From positions 1 to 30,944 of the forward strand of contig CAZGWN010000045.1 of assembly GCA_964528755.1 (NCBI GenBank): 30,944 bases of DNA. The letters are read 5' to 3'. Source of the stretch: Raineyella sp964528755 (GTDB lineage: Bacteria; Actinomycetota; Actinomycetes; Propionibacteriales; Propionibacteriaceae). This document shows, one piece after another, positions 21,193 through 29,042 of this stretch. The translations under genes and the position numbers were made by a program. Under the pieces are notes generated by a model. It was not told the DNA's origin. It saw only the letters and a program-made list of their open reading frames with translations, and ran no database searches. How positions within the stretch are numbered: the stretch's first letter is position 1; every line of letters starts with the position of its first letter.

Positions 21193-23622
21193 TCAGCGGC
21201 GGCGCAGCGCCACGATGCCGCCGGCGACGAGTGCGGCACCGGCCACGGCAGCCAGCGCGATCCCGTACGGGGCGCCGGTGTCGGCCAGGTTGCCGGTCCC
21301 GTCGTCGCCGACCGGCTGGGCCGGCTTCACGGACGGCGTCGAGGTCGGCTTCTCCGACGGGGTGGTGCTCGGCGAGGCGCTCGGCGTCGGGCTGGGCGAC
21401 TCATCGGTCCCGAAGATGTCCTTCGCCGTCCCCAGCCGGAGGAACTGGGTCTCACCGGTCGAGTCGTCGACACCGTCGTTGTCGGTCACCGCGTACACGT
21501 TCCCGTCAGCGCCGATGGTCAGGCCCTCCAGCTTCTCCTGGGTCCAGCCGTTGAAGGCCTGCAGGGTCGGCAGCACGTCGATGGCGAGCTTCTTGTCCAG
21601 CAGGACCGGCTCGGTCTCCCACTCCTGCGGCAGGTCGGCGGTGTAGACCGCCTTCAGCTTCGCGTTGGGTCCGTTGAGCTTGTCGCGCTCGATGACGGCG
21701 ATCGTGTCGTCGTCGACCATGGTGATCTCCGACAGGCCGATCCAGTCGCCCTCGGTGGAGGTGGTCTCCAGCGGGTATCCGAACCAGTGCCAGGCCTTGT
21801 CGGTGACCTTGTACAGGCCGATCCGGGCGAAGTCCTCACCCTTCAGCGGACGCTGTACGGCGACCAGGATGTCACCGGTCTCGGGCAGCACGGTGACGCC
21901 CTCCAGGCCCTGGGCGCCGAGCTTGTCGGCGATCTCGGCGGGCAGCGTGATCGTGTTGGTGATGACGCCCTTGGCGTTCACCTGGACGATCTTGTTGCCG
22001 GCGCCGTCGGAGCCCTCGACGGCCAGCAGGAAGGTGCCGTCGGCCTGCGCGTGGAGGCCCTCGATGTCGAGCTCGGCCGGCGTGCCGTCGGCGTTGGTGA
22101 TCGGCAGCACCGAGTCGATCAGTGCCGGGGTCTTGGTCACGTCGACGCCGAAGATCCGCGACGGCTGCAGCGCCTTGTCCGGCGCGGTCCACAGGTGGGT
22201 CGGGTCATCCGGCTTGGCGGACAGGGCACCGAGCGCGGTCCACGGGATCGGCGAGCCGTCCACGACCTCGGAGTGGATCGTCGGGGTGTCGGCGACGCCG
22301 TCGCCCAAGCTGTAGATCTGCACGGTCGCGCGGACGCTGACGTCGGGGTCGTCCTCCTCGGAGGAGACCACCAGCAGGCCGCGGTCGGGCACGGCCAGCA
22401 GGCCCTCGGGCCCGTTGGTCGAGGGCACCAACTGGGTGAAGACCGGGTCGGCCGGGTCGGTCACGTCGTAGACGGCGACGAAGTTGGCCCGTTCGGACCC
22501 GACGAAGGCGTAGCGGGTGCCGTCGATGGTCGCCACCGCGAGACCCTCGGGCTCGGAGCCCTTGGCGTCGGAGCGACTGTCGGGGTAGAAGCCGTACTCC
22601 ACGGCGAGGTGGTCGAAGCTGTTGCCGGCGTCCCAGACGACCTCGCCGGTGGCGGCGTCGAAGACGGTCCAGCCACGGGTGCCGCCCTTCCAGTCGCCCT
22701 CGTTGGCGGTGGCCACGTGCTCGTCGTCCACCCAGCCGATCGCGTCGGGCTCGCGCGGGGTGTCGGAGATCGAACCGTCCAGGCGGATGTCGCCGTCCTC
22801 GACGGTGTCGATGCCGGAGACCGAGGTGGCGCCGGCGGTGAAGCCCTTCACCGAGAAGTCGTCGGCGTCGATGATGGCGATGCCGTTGTTCTCCTGGAAC
22901 GTGACGGCGATCTTCTTGCCGGAGGGGGAGAACTTGACGTACTCGGTCTCCAGATCACTCGGCTCGACGAAGCCGGCCGCGGCTGCGGACAGCGCCGACA
23001 GGTCGAGGTGGTTGGCGGCGAAGGAGCCGGGATCGCCGGTGAGGTCGATGGTCACCACGCCACCCGACGGCAACTGCGGCAGGTCGCCGTCGTTGACCTC
23101 CTCGTCACGCTCGTTCTCGATCGCGATGACGGCCAGAGTGCCGTCCGGGTTGACGTCGATCGAGTCGGGCTGGCCACCCAGATCGACCGACGCCAACTCC
23201 GTACGGGTGGTCGCGTCCAGCACGATCAGCACGCCGGAGGGGTCGGCGTACGACTCGGAGGTGTTGACCACCGCGAGGATGTAGTCGCCGGTCGCGTACA
23301 CCGAGGTCGGCTCGCCCGGGAGGTCGACCTTGCCGGCCGGCTTCGGGTTGGCCGGGTCGGTGATGTCGAAGAACCCGAGCTGCTCGCCGGCCGAGTCGGT
23401 CGAGATGACGGTGTTGCCGTCCTCGGTGATGGTGGAGATCTCGGCCACTGCCGGATCGGCGGGGTCGTCATTGTTGAGGTACGCCGGCAGGGTGGCCAGG
23501 CGGTGGAACTGGGCGGGGGCCGGGGCGGCTGCGGCGGGCAGTCCCAGCAGCACTCCCGATCCGAGCGTCAGCGCGAGAACGCTGAGGCCGGCTGCGACCT
23601 TGCGGGTGGGCGTGGTGGACAC
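21193..23622 (-). CDS. Sortase-anchored surface protein with choice-of-anchor/phytase-like propeller repeats
   Basis: An 809-residue cell-surface protein. The signal peptide ends near residue 33 (LTLGSGVLLGLPAAAAPAPA). Residues 40-430 form a beta-propeller-like domain with blades such as DITDPANPKPAGKVDLPG, VVTIDLTG, EPEGLAVATIDGTRYAFVGSE and YDVTDPADPVF. Residues about 480-740 resemble the esterase-like phytase family domain (LDIEGLHAQADGTFLLAVEG, LEGVTVLPETG, GLSEITMVDDDTIAVIERD, KLEGLTIGADGNVYAVTDNDGVDD). A Pro/Ser/Thr wall-spanning linker (about 742-765) leads to LADTG at 779-783, a hydrophobic helix and three arginines. LAxTG is the motif of class E sortases in high-GC actinobacteria. 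The start is GTG with AAGGAG 5 bases upstream. A phosphate-ester-cleaving role is possible but no catalytic residues can be assigned. The perfect terminator follows at 21141. Confidence 0.85.
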   Translation of the reverse strand: MSTTPTRKVAAGLSVLALTLGSGVLLGLPAAAAPAPAQFHRLATLPAYLNNDDPADPAVAEISTITEDGNTVISTDSAGEQLGFFDITDPANPKPAGKVDLPGEPTSVYATGDYILAVVNTSESYADPSGVLIVLDATTRTELASVDLGGQPDSIDVNPDGTLAVIAIENERDEEVNDGDLPQLPSGGVVTIDLTGDPGSFAANHLDLSALSAAAAGFVEPSDLETEYVKFSPSGKKIAVTFQENNGIAIIDADDFSVKGFTAGATSVSGIDTVEDGDIRLDGSISDTPREPDAIGWVDDEHVATANEGDWKGGTRGWTVFDAATGEVVWDAGNSFDHLAVEYGFYPDSRSDAKGSEPEGLAVATIDGTRYAFVGSERANFVAVYDVTDPADPVFTQLVPSTNGPEGLLAVPDRGLLVVSSEEDDPDVSVRATVQIYSLGDGVADTPTIHSEVVDGSPIPWTALGALSAKPDDPTHLWTAPDKALQPSRIFGVDVTKTPALIDSVLPITNADGTPAELDIEGLHAQADGTFLLAVEGSDGAGNKIVQVNAKGVITNTITLPAEIADKLGAQGLEGVTVLPETGDILVAVQRPLKGEDFARIGLYKVTDKAWHWFGYPLETTSTEGDWIGLSEITMVDDDTIAVIERDKLNGPNAKLKAVYTADLPQEWETEPVLLDKKLAIDVLPTLQAFNGWTQEKLEGLTIGADGNVYAVTDNDGVDDSTGETQFLRLGTAKDIFGTDESPSPTPSASPSTTPSEKPTSTPSVKPAQPVGDDGTGNLADTGAPYGIALAAVAGAALVAGGIVALRRR

Positions 23623-23726
23623 TTGGGCTCCTTCACGGACGTACGTGTGGAGGAAGACAAGCGCATCCGGGTGGCCGAAGGGTGAACGCCGAGTGACACG
23701 GACGGTACGCCGCTGTGGCGCGCGCC

Positions 23727-23869
23727 CCTGCCACCTCGACCCGTACCGGTCCTGCCACCTCGACCCGTACCGGTCGAACGCGCGCCCCCCTCGACCCGTA
23801 CCGGTCGAAATTGTGTGGTCAGCGACGGAATTTCCACCGGTACGGATTGCGGGTCCGTACGGGTCGAGG
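23727..23869. repeat. REP-like cluster of direct and inverted repeats
   Basis: Two adjacent 24-base units (23727-23750, 23751-23774) share CCTCGACCCGTACCGGT, which recurs at 23789-23805 and, inverted and partial, at 23855-23869. A 17-bp inverted repeat with one mismatch, CCGTACCGGTCGAAATT (23796-23812) and AATTTCCACCGGTACGG (23829-23845), forms the core. It fills most of the 274-base gap between the surface-protein start and the small membrane gene, so the surface-protein promoter must lie in its first 100 bases or within it. Confidence 0.8.
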
Positions 23870-23896
23870 GCTCGTGCGGGCCGAGGGCCCGCGCCG

Positions 23897-24115
23897 CTAC
23901 CGCAGCTCGCGGCAGGACAGCAGGAAGGCGCCCGTCACGGCCGAGCAGGCCCCGATGGCCAGGGCCAGTGTGACGTTGGTGAGGGCCCCCACAATGAGGG
24001 CGAGGACACCGAGGAGGACGAGCAGCGCACCGACCACGAACACGGTGAGTCCACCGCCGGCCGGGGGTGCAGGTTCTGAAGCGGGTCGTGTCGTGTCGAT
24101 GGTGTCGGTGCTCAT
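23897..24115 (-). CDS. Small two-helix membrane protein, 72 residues
   Basis: ATG 24115 has GGGGAA about 7 bases upstream. After a hydrophilic Thr/Pro-rich start (about 28 residues) there are two helices: GLTVFVVGALLVLLGVLALIVGAL, and LALAIGACSAVTGAFLLSC ending in CRELR. Two helices with a short NVT turn suggest an inner-membrane hairpin protein. I do not recognise a family or function. The longer frame to 24265 lacks a ribosome site. It is on the same strand as the surface protein and upstream of it, separated by the repeat cluster, so they are probably separate units. Confidence 0.6.
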   Translation of the reverse strand: MSTDTIDTTRPASEPAPPAGGGLTVFVVGALLVLLGVLALIVGALTNVTLALAIGACSAVTGAFLLSCRELR

Positions 24116-24510
24116 GTCGAAGTTCCCCGGTGCGAGCTTGGTGTGACGTGGACAAGTGCACCACGTCCGGGGGCGACCGGGCCACTTACGGCACGCCCCG
24201 GCGTGGCGCCGTACGAGGGTTGTGCACAGGTTTCCCACAGGGCTCCCCCGCGCCCGCGGCCGCATTATGCCAGGGACTGCCCCGACACGCCCGGGATTGC
24301 CTGTGCGTCTGCGGACCGATTCACAGGCGGATGCCGCGGGCCACGGACGACGCGCCTCCGGGGTGCCGCGTGGCCGTTCTGCTACGCTTCCACTTGCCTA
24401 ATACGTCAAGGTGACCGGCGTGGTCCCGGAGACGCAGGATCAGCGGCCCCGGACCTGAGGCATCGACGAGACACGGGTCATCGACAGGGAAACAGGGAGG
24501 GGCGCTCCGC
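24116..24510. other. Gap before the PadR operon, with a probable promoter
   Basis: No gene is visible. Near its 3' end, TAATAC (24399-24404) lies inside an imperfect inverted repeat, CACTTG and CAAGGTG, which would suit a PadR-regulated promoter about 105 bases before the ATG. Two DnaA-box-like 9-mers (24220-24228, 24231-24239) are probably coincidence. Confidence 0.35.
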
Positions 24511-24870
24511 ATGCGCGTGGTCAAGGATCTGGTCGCGGCGTCGGCGACCCCGATGGTGCTCGGCATCCTCGCCGAGGGCGACAACTACGGCTACGCCATC
24601 ATCCGGCGGGTCGCCGAACTGTCCGGCGGCGAGCTGGAGTGGAGCGAGGGCCTGCTCTATCCGCTGCTGCACCGGCTGGAGCGCGACGGGCTGGTCTCCT
24701 CCCACTGGGGGGTCGCCGAGACGAACCGGCGCCGCAAGTACTACCACCTGACCGAGCGTGGCCACGACGCCGTCGCCGAGCACCGCAAGCAGTGGGACGT
24801 GGTGGTGGAGGCCCTGCGCGCGGTGTGGCCCGAACCCCCGACCACCCCCGTGGTCGCGGGAGGGCAGTGA
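24511..24870 (+). CDS. PadR-family transcriptional regulator
   Basis: A 119-residue winged-helix regulator. The PadR hallmarks are MVLGILAEGDNYGYAIIRRV (helices 1-2), EWSEGLLYPLLHRLERDGLVSSHW (recognition helix and wing) and RRRKYYHLTERGHDAVAEH. A C-terminal helix follows, WDVVVEALRAVW. These proteins are usually autorepressors that also control a linked membrane-protein gene. The next gene starts one base after this stop codon, which matches the common pairing of PadR with a permease-prefix-domain protein in one operon. ATG 24511 has a GGGGCG-type purine stretch upstream but no strong Shine-Dalgarno site. Confidence 0.92.
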   Translation: MRVVKDLVAASATPMVLGILAEGDNYGYAIIRRVAELSGGELEWSEGLLYPLLHRLERDGLVSSHWGVAETNRRRKYYHLTERGHDAVAEHRKQWDVVVEALRAVWPEPPTTPVVAGGQ

Positions 24871-24871
24871 C

Positions 24872-26230
24872 GTGACGGTCTCCGAGCACGGCTCCGCCCT
24901 GGCCGACCAACTGGCCCAGTGGCGTGCCTACCTGGCCGATCGGCCCGGTGTGAGCGCGGGTGACGTCGCCGAAGTGGAATCACACCTGCTCGACCAGATC
25001 GACGACCTGTCGCAGCGGGGCCTGTCCGACGACGAGGCCTTCCTCGTCGCCGTCAAGCGGCTCGGCCGCCAGGACGCTCTGGCCCGCGACTTCGCCGAGG
25101 CCCATTCCGAGCGGCTGTGGAAGCAGTTGGTCCTGGCCGGGGCCACCGACGTCCCCGGGGAGGGCCTCCGCGGATTGGCCGGGGCACTCGGGTTCGGGCT
25201 CGGGCTCGGGCTGGCGATCCGGCTGCCGTTCCTGTGGCTGAGCAGTGACGATCTCCGTCCGGTCGTGCTGGTCGGGGTGGTCGGCTTCCTCGTCCTCGCC
25301 GGCTGGTACGCCTGGCTGCGGCGGACCGTACGCCCGGGGGCACTGGCACTGGTCGGATCCGTCGCGGCCGCCGGTCTGCTCACCGCCGGGCTCTATCCGT
25401 TCCGGGAACCCCGGCACACCGAGGTGCTGTTGGCGATCCACCTCTTCCTCGCGCTGTGGCTCGCGGTCGGGGCGGTCTACCTGGGCCGGGACTGGAGGTC
25501 GGTCCGGCACCGGATGGACTTCGTCCGCTTCACCGGCGAACTGGTCATCTACTACGTGCTGATCGCGCTCGGCGGAGGCGTGCTGGCCGGTCTGACGATC
25601 TCGATCTTCGCGATGATCGAGGTGGACCTCACCACCGCCGTGAGCGAGTGGATCATCCCGATCTGCGCCGGTGCGGGTGTCGTGGTGGCCGGCTGGCTGG
25701 TGGAGGCGAAGAAGAACGTCGTGGAGAACATGGCACCGGTGCTGACCGCGGTCTTCACGCCGCTGTGCACGGTGGTCGTCCTGAGCTTCCTCGGCACGGT
25801 CCTGTTCACCGGGCGGTTCGTCGACCTGGACCGTACGGTGCTGATCTTCTTCGACCTGCTGGTGGCGCTGGTCTTCGGGCTGCTGCTGTTCGCGATCTCC
25901 GCCCGGGACCCGCTGGGCCCGCCGCGCGCGTACGACTGGATGCAGGTGATCCTCGTCGCCGCCACGCTGCTCGTGGACGTCCTCGTACTGGCCGCGATGG
26001 CCGGCCGGATCGGGGAGTACGGCGCCAGCCCCAACAAGCTCGCCGCGCTCGGGGAGAACGTCGTCCTGCTGGTCACCCTGGCCCGTTCCCTGCAGCTCTA
26101 CCTCGGCTTCCTCACCGGTCGACGGCCGTTCTCCGACCTGGAGATGTGGCAGTGTCGCTACCTGCCGGTGTTCGGGGTGTGGGCCATGGTGGTCGTGGTG
26201 GTGTTCCCGCCGCTGTTCCGTTTCGCGTGA
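24872..26230 (+). CDS. Permease-prefix-domain multi-helix membrane protein
   Basis: A 452-residue protein. The first 85 residues form the soluble helical prefix domain found in PadR-linked membrane proteins (LADQLAQWRAYL, VESHLLDQIDDLSQRGLSDDEAFLVAVKRLG, ALARDFAEAHSERLW). About ten hydrophobic segments follow, from about residue 90 to 445. Neither an ATPase motif nor FtsX-type large loops are present, so the transport or signalling role is unclear. Start GTG 24872 follows GGGAGGGCAG and lies 1 base after the PadR stop, implying translational coupling. The frame extends upstream to 24758, but only as an overlay of PadR. Expression is probably repressed by the PadR protein. Confidence 0.82.
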   Translation: MTVSEHGSALADQLAQWRAYLADRPGVSAGDVAEVESHLLDQIDDLSQRGLSDDEAFLVAVKRLGRQDALARDFAEAHSERLWKQLVLAGATDVPGEGLRGLAGALGFGLGLGLAIRLPFLWLSSDDLRPVVLVGVVGFLVLAGWYAWLRRTVRPGALALVGSVAAAGLLTAGLYPFREPRHTEVLLAIHLFLALWLAVGAVYLGRDWRSVRHRMDFVRFTGELVIYYVLIALGGGVLAGLTISIFAMIEVDLTTAVSEWIIPICAGAGVVVAGWLVEAKKNVVENMAPVLTAVFTPLCTVVVLSFLGTVLFTGRFVDLDRTVLIFFDLLVALVFGLLLFAISARDPLGPPRAYDWMQVILVAATLLVDVLVLAAMAGRIGEYGASPNKLAALGENVVLLVTLARSLQLYLGFLTGRRPFSDLEMWQCRYLPVFGVWAMVVVVVFPPLFRFA

Positions 26231-26272
26231 GCGGTCGGGCCCACCTCGACAGGCGGGTCGGCGAGGGTGCCC

Positions 26273-26731
26273 TCAGCGGTTGTGCCAGGCGTCGGGCTGC
26301 TCGGCCAGGGCCCGTACGTGTGCCGGCAGGTCGCCGCTGAGCACCTCGGCCAGCGACGTCCGGTCGACGACGTCGCGGACGCTCGCCCGGATCGCCACCC
26401 ACACCACCGGCAGGTGCTGGGCCAGGCCGCTGTAGGAGGTGTCCTGCGGGCGGAGCCCGTGCACCTCCCACAGCGGCCCGTCGACGGCCCGCATGACGTC
26501 GCCGATGGTGATGTCCTCCGCGCCGTGCGCCAGGATGTACCCGCCCCGCGCGCCACGCACACTGGTGACCAGGCCGCCGCGGCGCAGGTCGGCGAGGATC
26601 GCCTCGAGGAACTTGCGTGGCAGGTCCTGGGCGGCGGCGATGGTGTCGAGCGTGGTCGGGGCGTCACCGGGCGAGGCGGCGAGCGTCAGCATCGCCTGGA
26701 TGGCGTAGACGGTGCGCGCGGAGACATTCAC
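26273..26731 (-). CDS. Rrf2-family transcriptional regulator (CymR-like, no Fe-S cysteines)
   Basis: A 152-residue winged-helix regulator beginning MNVSARTVYAIQAMLTLAAS. The recognition segment is LDTIAAAQDLPRKFLEAILADLRRGG and the wing is VTSVRGARGGYILAH. The three-cysteine cluster that binds Fe-S in IscR/RsrR-type members is missing, as in CymR, the sulfur regulator of Firmicutes. Two GTG codons adjoin at the start. The second (26729-26731) is preferred because TAGTCT ends exactly 6 bases upstream of it and the protein then begins like other family members. It lies 44 bases after ssuD, on the same strand. Control of the ssu operon is the natural inference. The effector is unknown; cysteine-pathway intermediates are the CymR precedent. 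Confidence 0.88.
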   Translation of the reverse strand: MNVSARTVYAIQAMLTLAASPGDAPTTLDTIAAAQDLPRKFLEAILADLRRGGLVTSVRGARGGYILAHGAEDITIGDVMRAVDGPLWEVHGLRPQDTSYSGLAQHLPVVWVAIRASVRDVVDRTSLAEVLSGDLPAHVRALAEQPDAWHNR

Positions 26732-26737
26732 CACCTC

Positions 26738-26743
26738 AGACTA
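26738..26743 (-). promoter_or_regulatory. -10 element upstream of the Rrf2 gene
   Basis: TAGTCT on the minus strand, 6 bases before GTG 26731. It lies in the 44-base gap after ssuD, so the regulator can be expressed independently of the ssu operon. Confidence 0.45.
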
Positions 26744-26774
26744 CGGGGACGCGGCGGATTCGGCCGGACATCGC

Positions 26775-27986
26775 TCAGGCGCTGACCCGGGTGTCGTACG
26801 GTGCCGGGGCCGGTACGCCCCCGGCCGCCCCTCCGTTCGGGGTGTCGTCCAGCAACCCGCGGCGGCGCAGGATCGGCAGCACCCCCTCACCGAACCAGTA
26901 CGCCTCCTCCAGGTTCGGATAGCCGGACAGGACGAACTCGTCGATCCCGATGCCGTGGTATTCCTCGATCCGGTCCGCGACCTCCTCGTGGCTGCCGACC
27001 AGCGCCGTCCCGGCGTGGCCGCGGATCAGCCCGATGCCGGCCCACACATTGGGATGCACGACGAGGTTGTCCTCCTTGCTGTCCCCGTGCAGGGCGAGCA
27101 TCCGCCGCTGACCCTCCGAGGTGATCTTCCTCAGCTTCGCCTGGGTGGCGCGGATCAGCTCGGGGTCGATCGCGTCGAGGAACCGCTGGGTCTCGGCCCA
27201 CGCCTCGGCCGAGGTGTCCCGGGTGAATACATGGAACCGAATCCCGAACCGGATGTCCCGCCCGGCCTTGGCGGCCTCGGCGCGGACCCGGTCGATCTTC
27301 TCCTTGGCCAGCGCCGGCGGCTCGCCCCAGGTGAGATAGACGTCGGCGTGTCGGCCGGCGACCGGCAGCGCCGCGGCGCTCGACCCGCCGAAGTAGATCC
27401 CCGGAATCGGGTCCGGCGGGGCGAAGGTGGTGGCGCCCCGCACGTGGTAGAAGCGGCCTTCGTGGTCGTACGGCTCGCCGGACCAGATGCCCTTGACAAC
27501 GTCGAGGAACTCGTCGGTTCGGGCGTACCGGTCGTCCTTGGGCAGCCAGTCGCCGAACCTGACCTGCTCGACGTCGTCGCCGGTGACCACATTGAGCAGC
27601 AGTCGTCCGCGCGACTGGCGTTGCAGGGTGGCGGCCATCGCCGCGGCCAGCGTCGGCGAGGTCAGGCCGGGCCGGAACGCGACGAGGAACTTCAGCCGGG
27701 TCGTTTCGCGGGCCAGTGCCGCGGCGGTCAGCCAGGCGTCCTCACAGCTTGTGCCGGTCGGGGTGAGGACGCTGGTGAAGCCGAGGTGGTCGGCGGCGCG
27801 GGCCTGCTGGATGAGGTAGTCGATGTCGGGGGCGCGGTAGCCCGGATGGGCGGCCGGGTCGCCGCCGTACAGGGAGAACTTCCCGCCGGGCAGGTTCGGC
27901 CCGCTGGCCAGACCGGCGTCCGTGCCGGTGGCGACGGGTCGATGATCACCGCCGGTGGTGAGGAACCAATGCAAGGTGAGGGACAT
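26775..27986 (-). CDS. ssuD: FMNH2-dependent alkanesulfonate monooxygenase
   Basis: A 403-residue cytoplasmic enzyme of the bacterial luciferase-like superfamily. It cleaves C-S bonds of alkanesulfonates, releasing sulfite and an aldehyde, with reduced FMN from a separate reductase. Landmarks: TPTGTSCEDAWLTAA with Cys81 at the position of the family cysteine, RPGLTSPTLAAAMAATLQRQSRGRLLLNVVTG, YYHV-like FYHVRGA, IYFGGSSAAALPVAGRHADVY and FVLSGYPNLEEAYWFGEGVLP. ATG 27986 has AAAGG with a 7-base spacing. The ATG at 27992 is too close to that site. It is about 20 residues longer than E. coli SsuD, from an N-terminal insertion around residues 15-40. It is the last gene of the ssu unit. No ssuE-type flavin reductase is in the window. 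Confidence 0.92.
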   Translation of the reverse strand: MSLTLHWFLTTGGDHRPVATGTDAGLASGPNLPGGKFSLYGGDPAAHPGYRAPDIDYLIQQARAADHLGFTSVLTPTGTSCEDAWLTAAALARETTRLKFLVAFRPGLTSPTLAAAMAATLQRQSRGRLLLNVVTGDDVEQVRFGDWLPKDDRYARTDEFLDVVKGIWSGEPYDHEGRFYHVRGATTFAPPDPIPGIYFGGSSAAALPVAGRHADVYLTWGEPPALAKEKIDRVRAEAAKAGRDIRFGIRFHVFTRDTSAEAWAETQRFLDAIDPELIRATQAKLRKITSEGQRRMLALHGDSKEDNLVVHPNVWAGIGLIRGHAGTALVGSHEEVADRIEEYHGIGIDEFVLSGYPNLEEAYWFGEGVLPILRRRGLLDDTPNGGAAGGVPAPAPYDTRVSA

Positions 27987-28010
27987 GCTCATGCCTTTCC
28001 GATGACGGGC

Positions 28011-29042
28011 CTACTGGCCGATGACGGTGGAGACCGCGTCGTTGTAGCGGCGGTCGACGATGGTGGAGAAGTCGAACCCGGCCGGGATGAAGCCGTTCTC
28101 GGCGAGGGCGTCGGCGAGTTTCTGGGTGTCGGCGACGACGGTGTCGTCGAGCAGGATCGGCTGCTTGGGAGATCGCCGGGCCATCTCCTGGGTGATCTCC
28201 TCCGACAGCCCGGTCTCGGCGGCGTAGACCTTGCCCCACTCGTCGGGGTGCTGCTCGGCCCACTGGTAGGCCCGGGCCGTGCGGACGACGAGGTCGGAGA
28301 TGGCGGCATTCTTGCCCGGGTCGCCGAGCGAGTCATTGCTGGCCACCTGGAAGCCGAGCCCGTTGGTCAGCCCCTCGCCGTCGTCGAGGATCCGGGCCTT
28401 GATCTCATGGGTGGCGGCGGTGGTGTACGGGTCCCACACCACCCACGCGTCGGCCGCGCCGTTCTGCAGTGCGGCGTACCCGTCGGACGGGGCGACGTAC
28501 GAGATGGTGATGTCCTCGGGTGACAGCCCGGCCTGGAGCAGGGCGAGCAAGAGGTGGCCGTGCGCCGAGGAGCCCTTCGCCACCGCGACGGTCTTGCCCT
28601 TGAGGTCGGCCAACGTCGTGGCGGGGGAGTCGGCCGGGACGAGGATGGCGTCGGCCTTCCCGTTGTAGCGGCTCGCCGAAACCACCGTCACCGGCGATTT
28701 CGCCGCTCCCGCGAAGATCGGCGGGGTGTTGCCCACGGTGCCGACGTCGATGGCGTTCGCGGCGGCCGCCTCCAGCAGCGGCGGACCGGAGGTGAAGTTC
28801 GACCACTCGACGGTGTACGGGGCGTCGTCCTCTCCGGCCGCCTTGAGCAGCGCCTCTAGACCGGCCTTCTGGTCGCCGATCTTGAGGGTGACCGCGGCCA
28901 GCTCGTCGGCGCTCACCGACGCCGGCACGGGCGCCGGCCCGGTCGTGGTGGCCCGGGCGCCCGCGCAGGCGGTCAGCAGGGTCATCAGGACGGCGGCGAG
29001 GACGCCGAGGCGGGCGGTCCGGGACAGGGACGTACGGGTCAT
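28011..29042 (-). CDS. ssuA: Sulfonate ABC transporter substrate-binding lipoprotein
   Basis: A 343-residue exported lipoprotein that captures aliphatic sulfonates for the membrane components. The signal peptide ends in the lipobox LLTAC (Cys about residue 26). The mature protein has the two-lobed binding fold: LKIGDQKAGLEALLKAAG, EWSNFTSGPPLLEAAAANAIDVGTVGNTPPIFA, ATTLADLKGKTVAVAKGSSAHGHLLLALL and AADAWVVWDPYT, as expected for SsuA-like proteins. ATG 29042 overlaps the ssuB stop by 4 bases (ATGA), so translation is coupled. The longer frame to 29489 only overlays ssuB. Confidence 0.92.
   Translation of the reverse strand: MTRTSLSRTARLGVLAAVLMTLLTACAGARATTTGPAPVPASVSADELAAVTLKIGDQKAGLEALLKAAGEDDAPYTVEWSNFTSGPPLLEAAAANAIDVGTVGNTPPIFAGAAKSPVTVVSASRYNGKADAILVPADSPATTLADLKGKTVAVAKGSSAHGHLLLALLQAGLSPEDITISYVAPSDGYAALQNGAADAWVVWDPYTTAATHEIKARILDDGEGLTNGLGFQVASNDSLGDPGKNAAISDLVVRTARAYQWAEQHPDEWGKVYAAETGLSEEITQEMARRSPKQPILLDDTVVADTQKLADALAENGFIPAGFDFSTIVDRRYNDAVSTVIGQ

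Noticed and set aside
21787..23685. 632-residue plus-strand frame opposite the surface protein
   Set aside because: Asp/Gly/Val-rich shadow of a well-supported gene with signal peptide, repeats and sorting motif on the other strand.
24220..24239. Two adjacent DnaA-box-like 9-mers, TTGTGCACA and TTTCCCACA
   Set aside because: One and two mismatches from the actinobacterial consensus, only two copies, no AT-rich unwinding region and no dnaA or dnaN genes nearby; not an origin.
26712..28523. 603-residue plus-strand frame across ssuD and ssuA
   Set aside because: Antisense shadow; the minus strand holds clear SsuD and SsuA family proteins.
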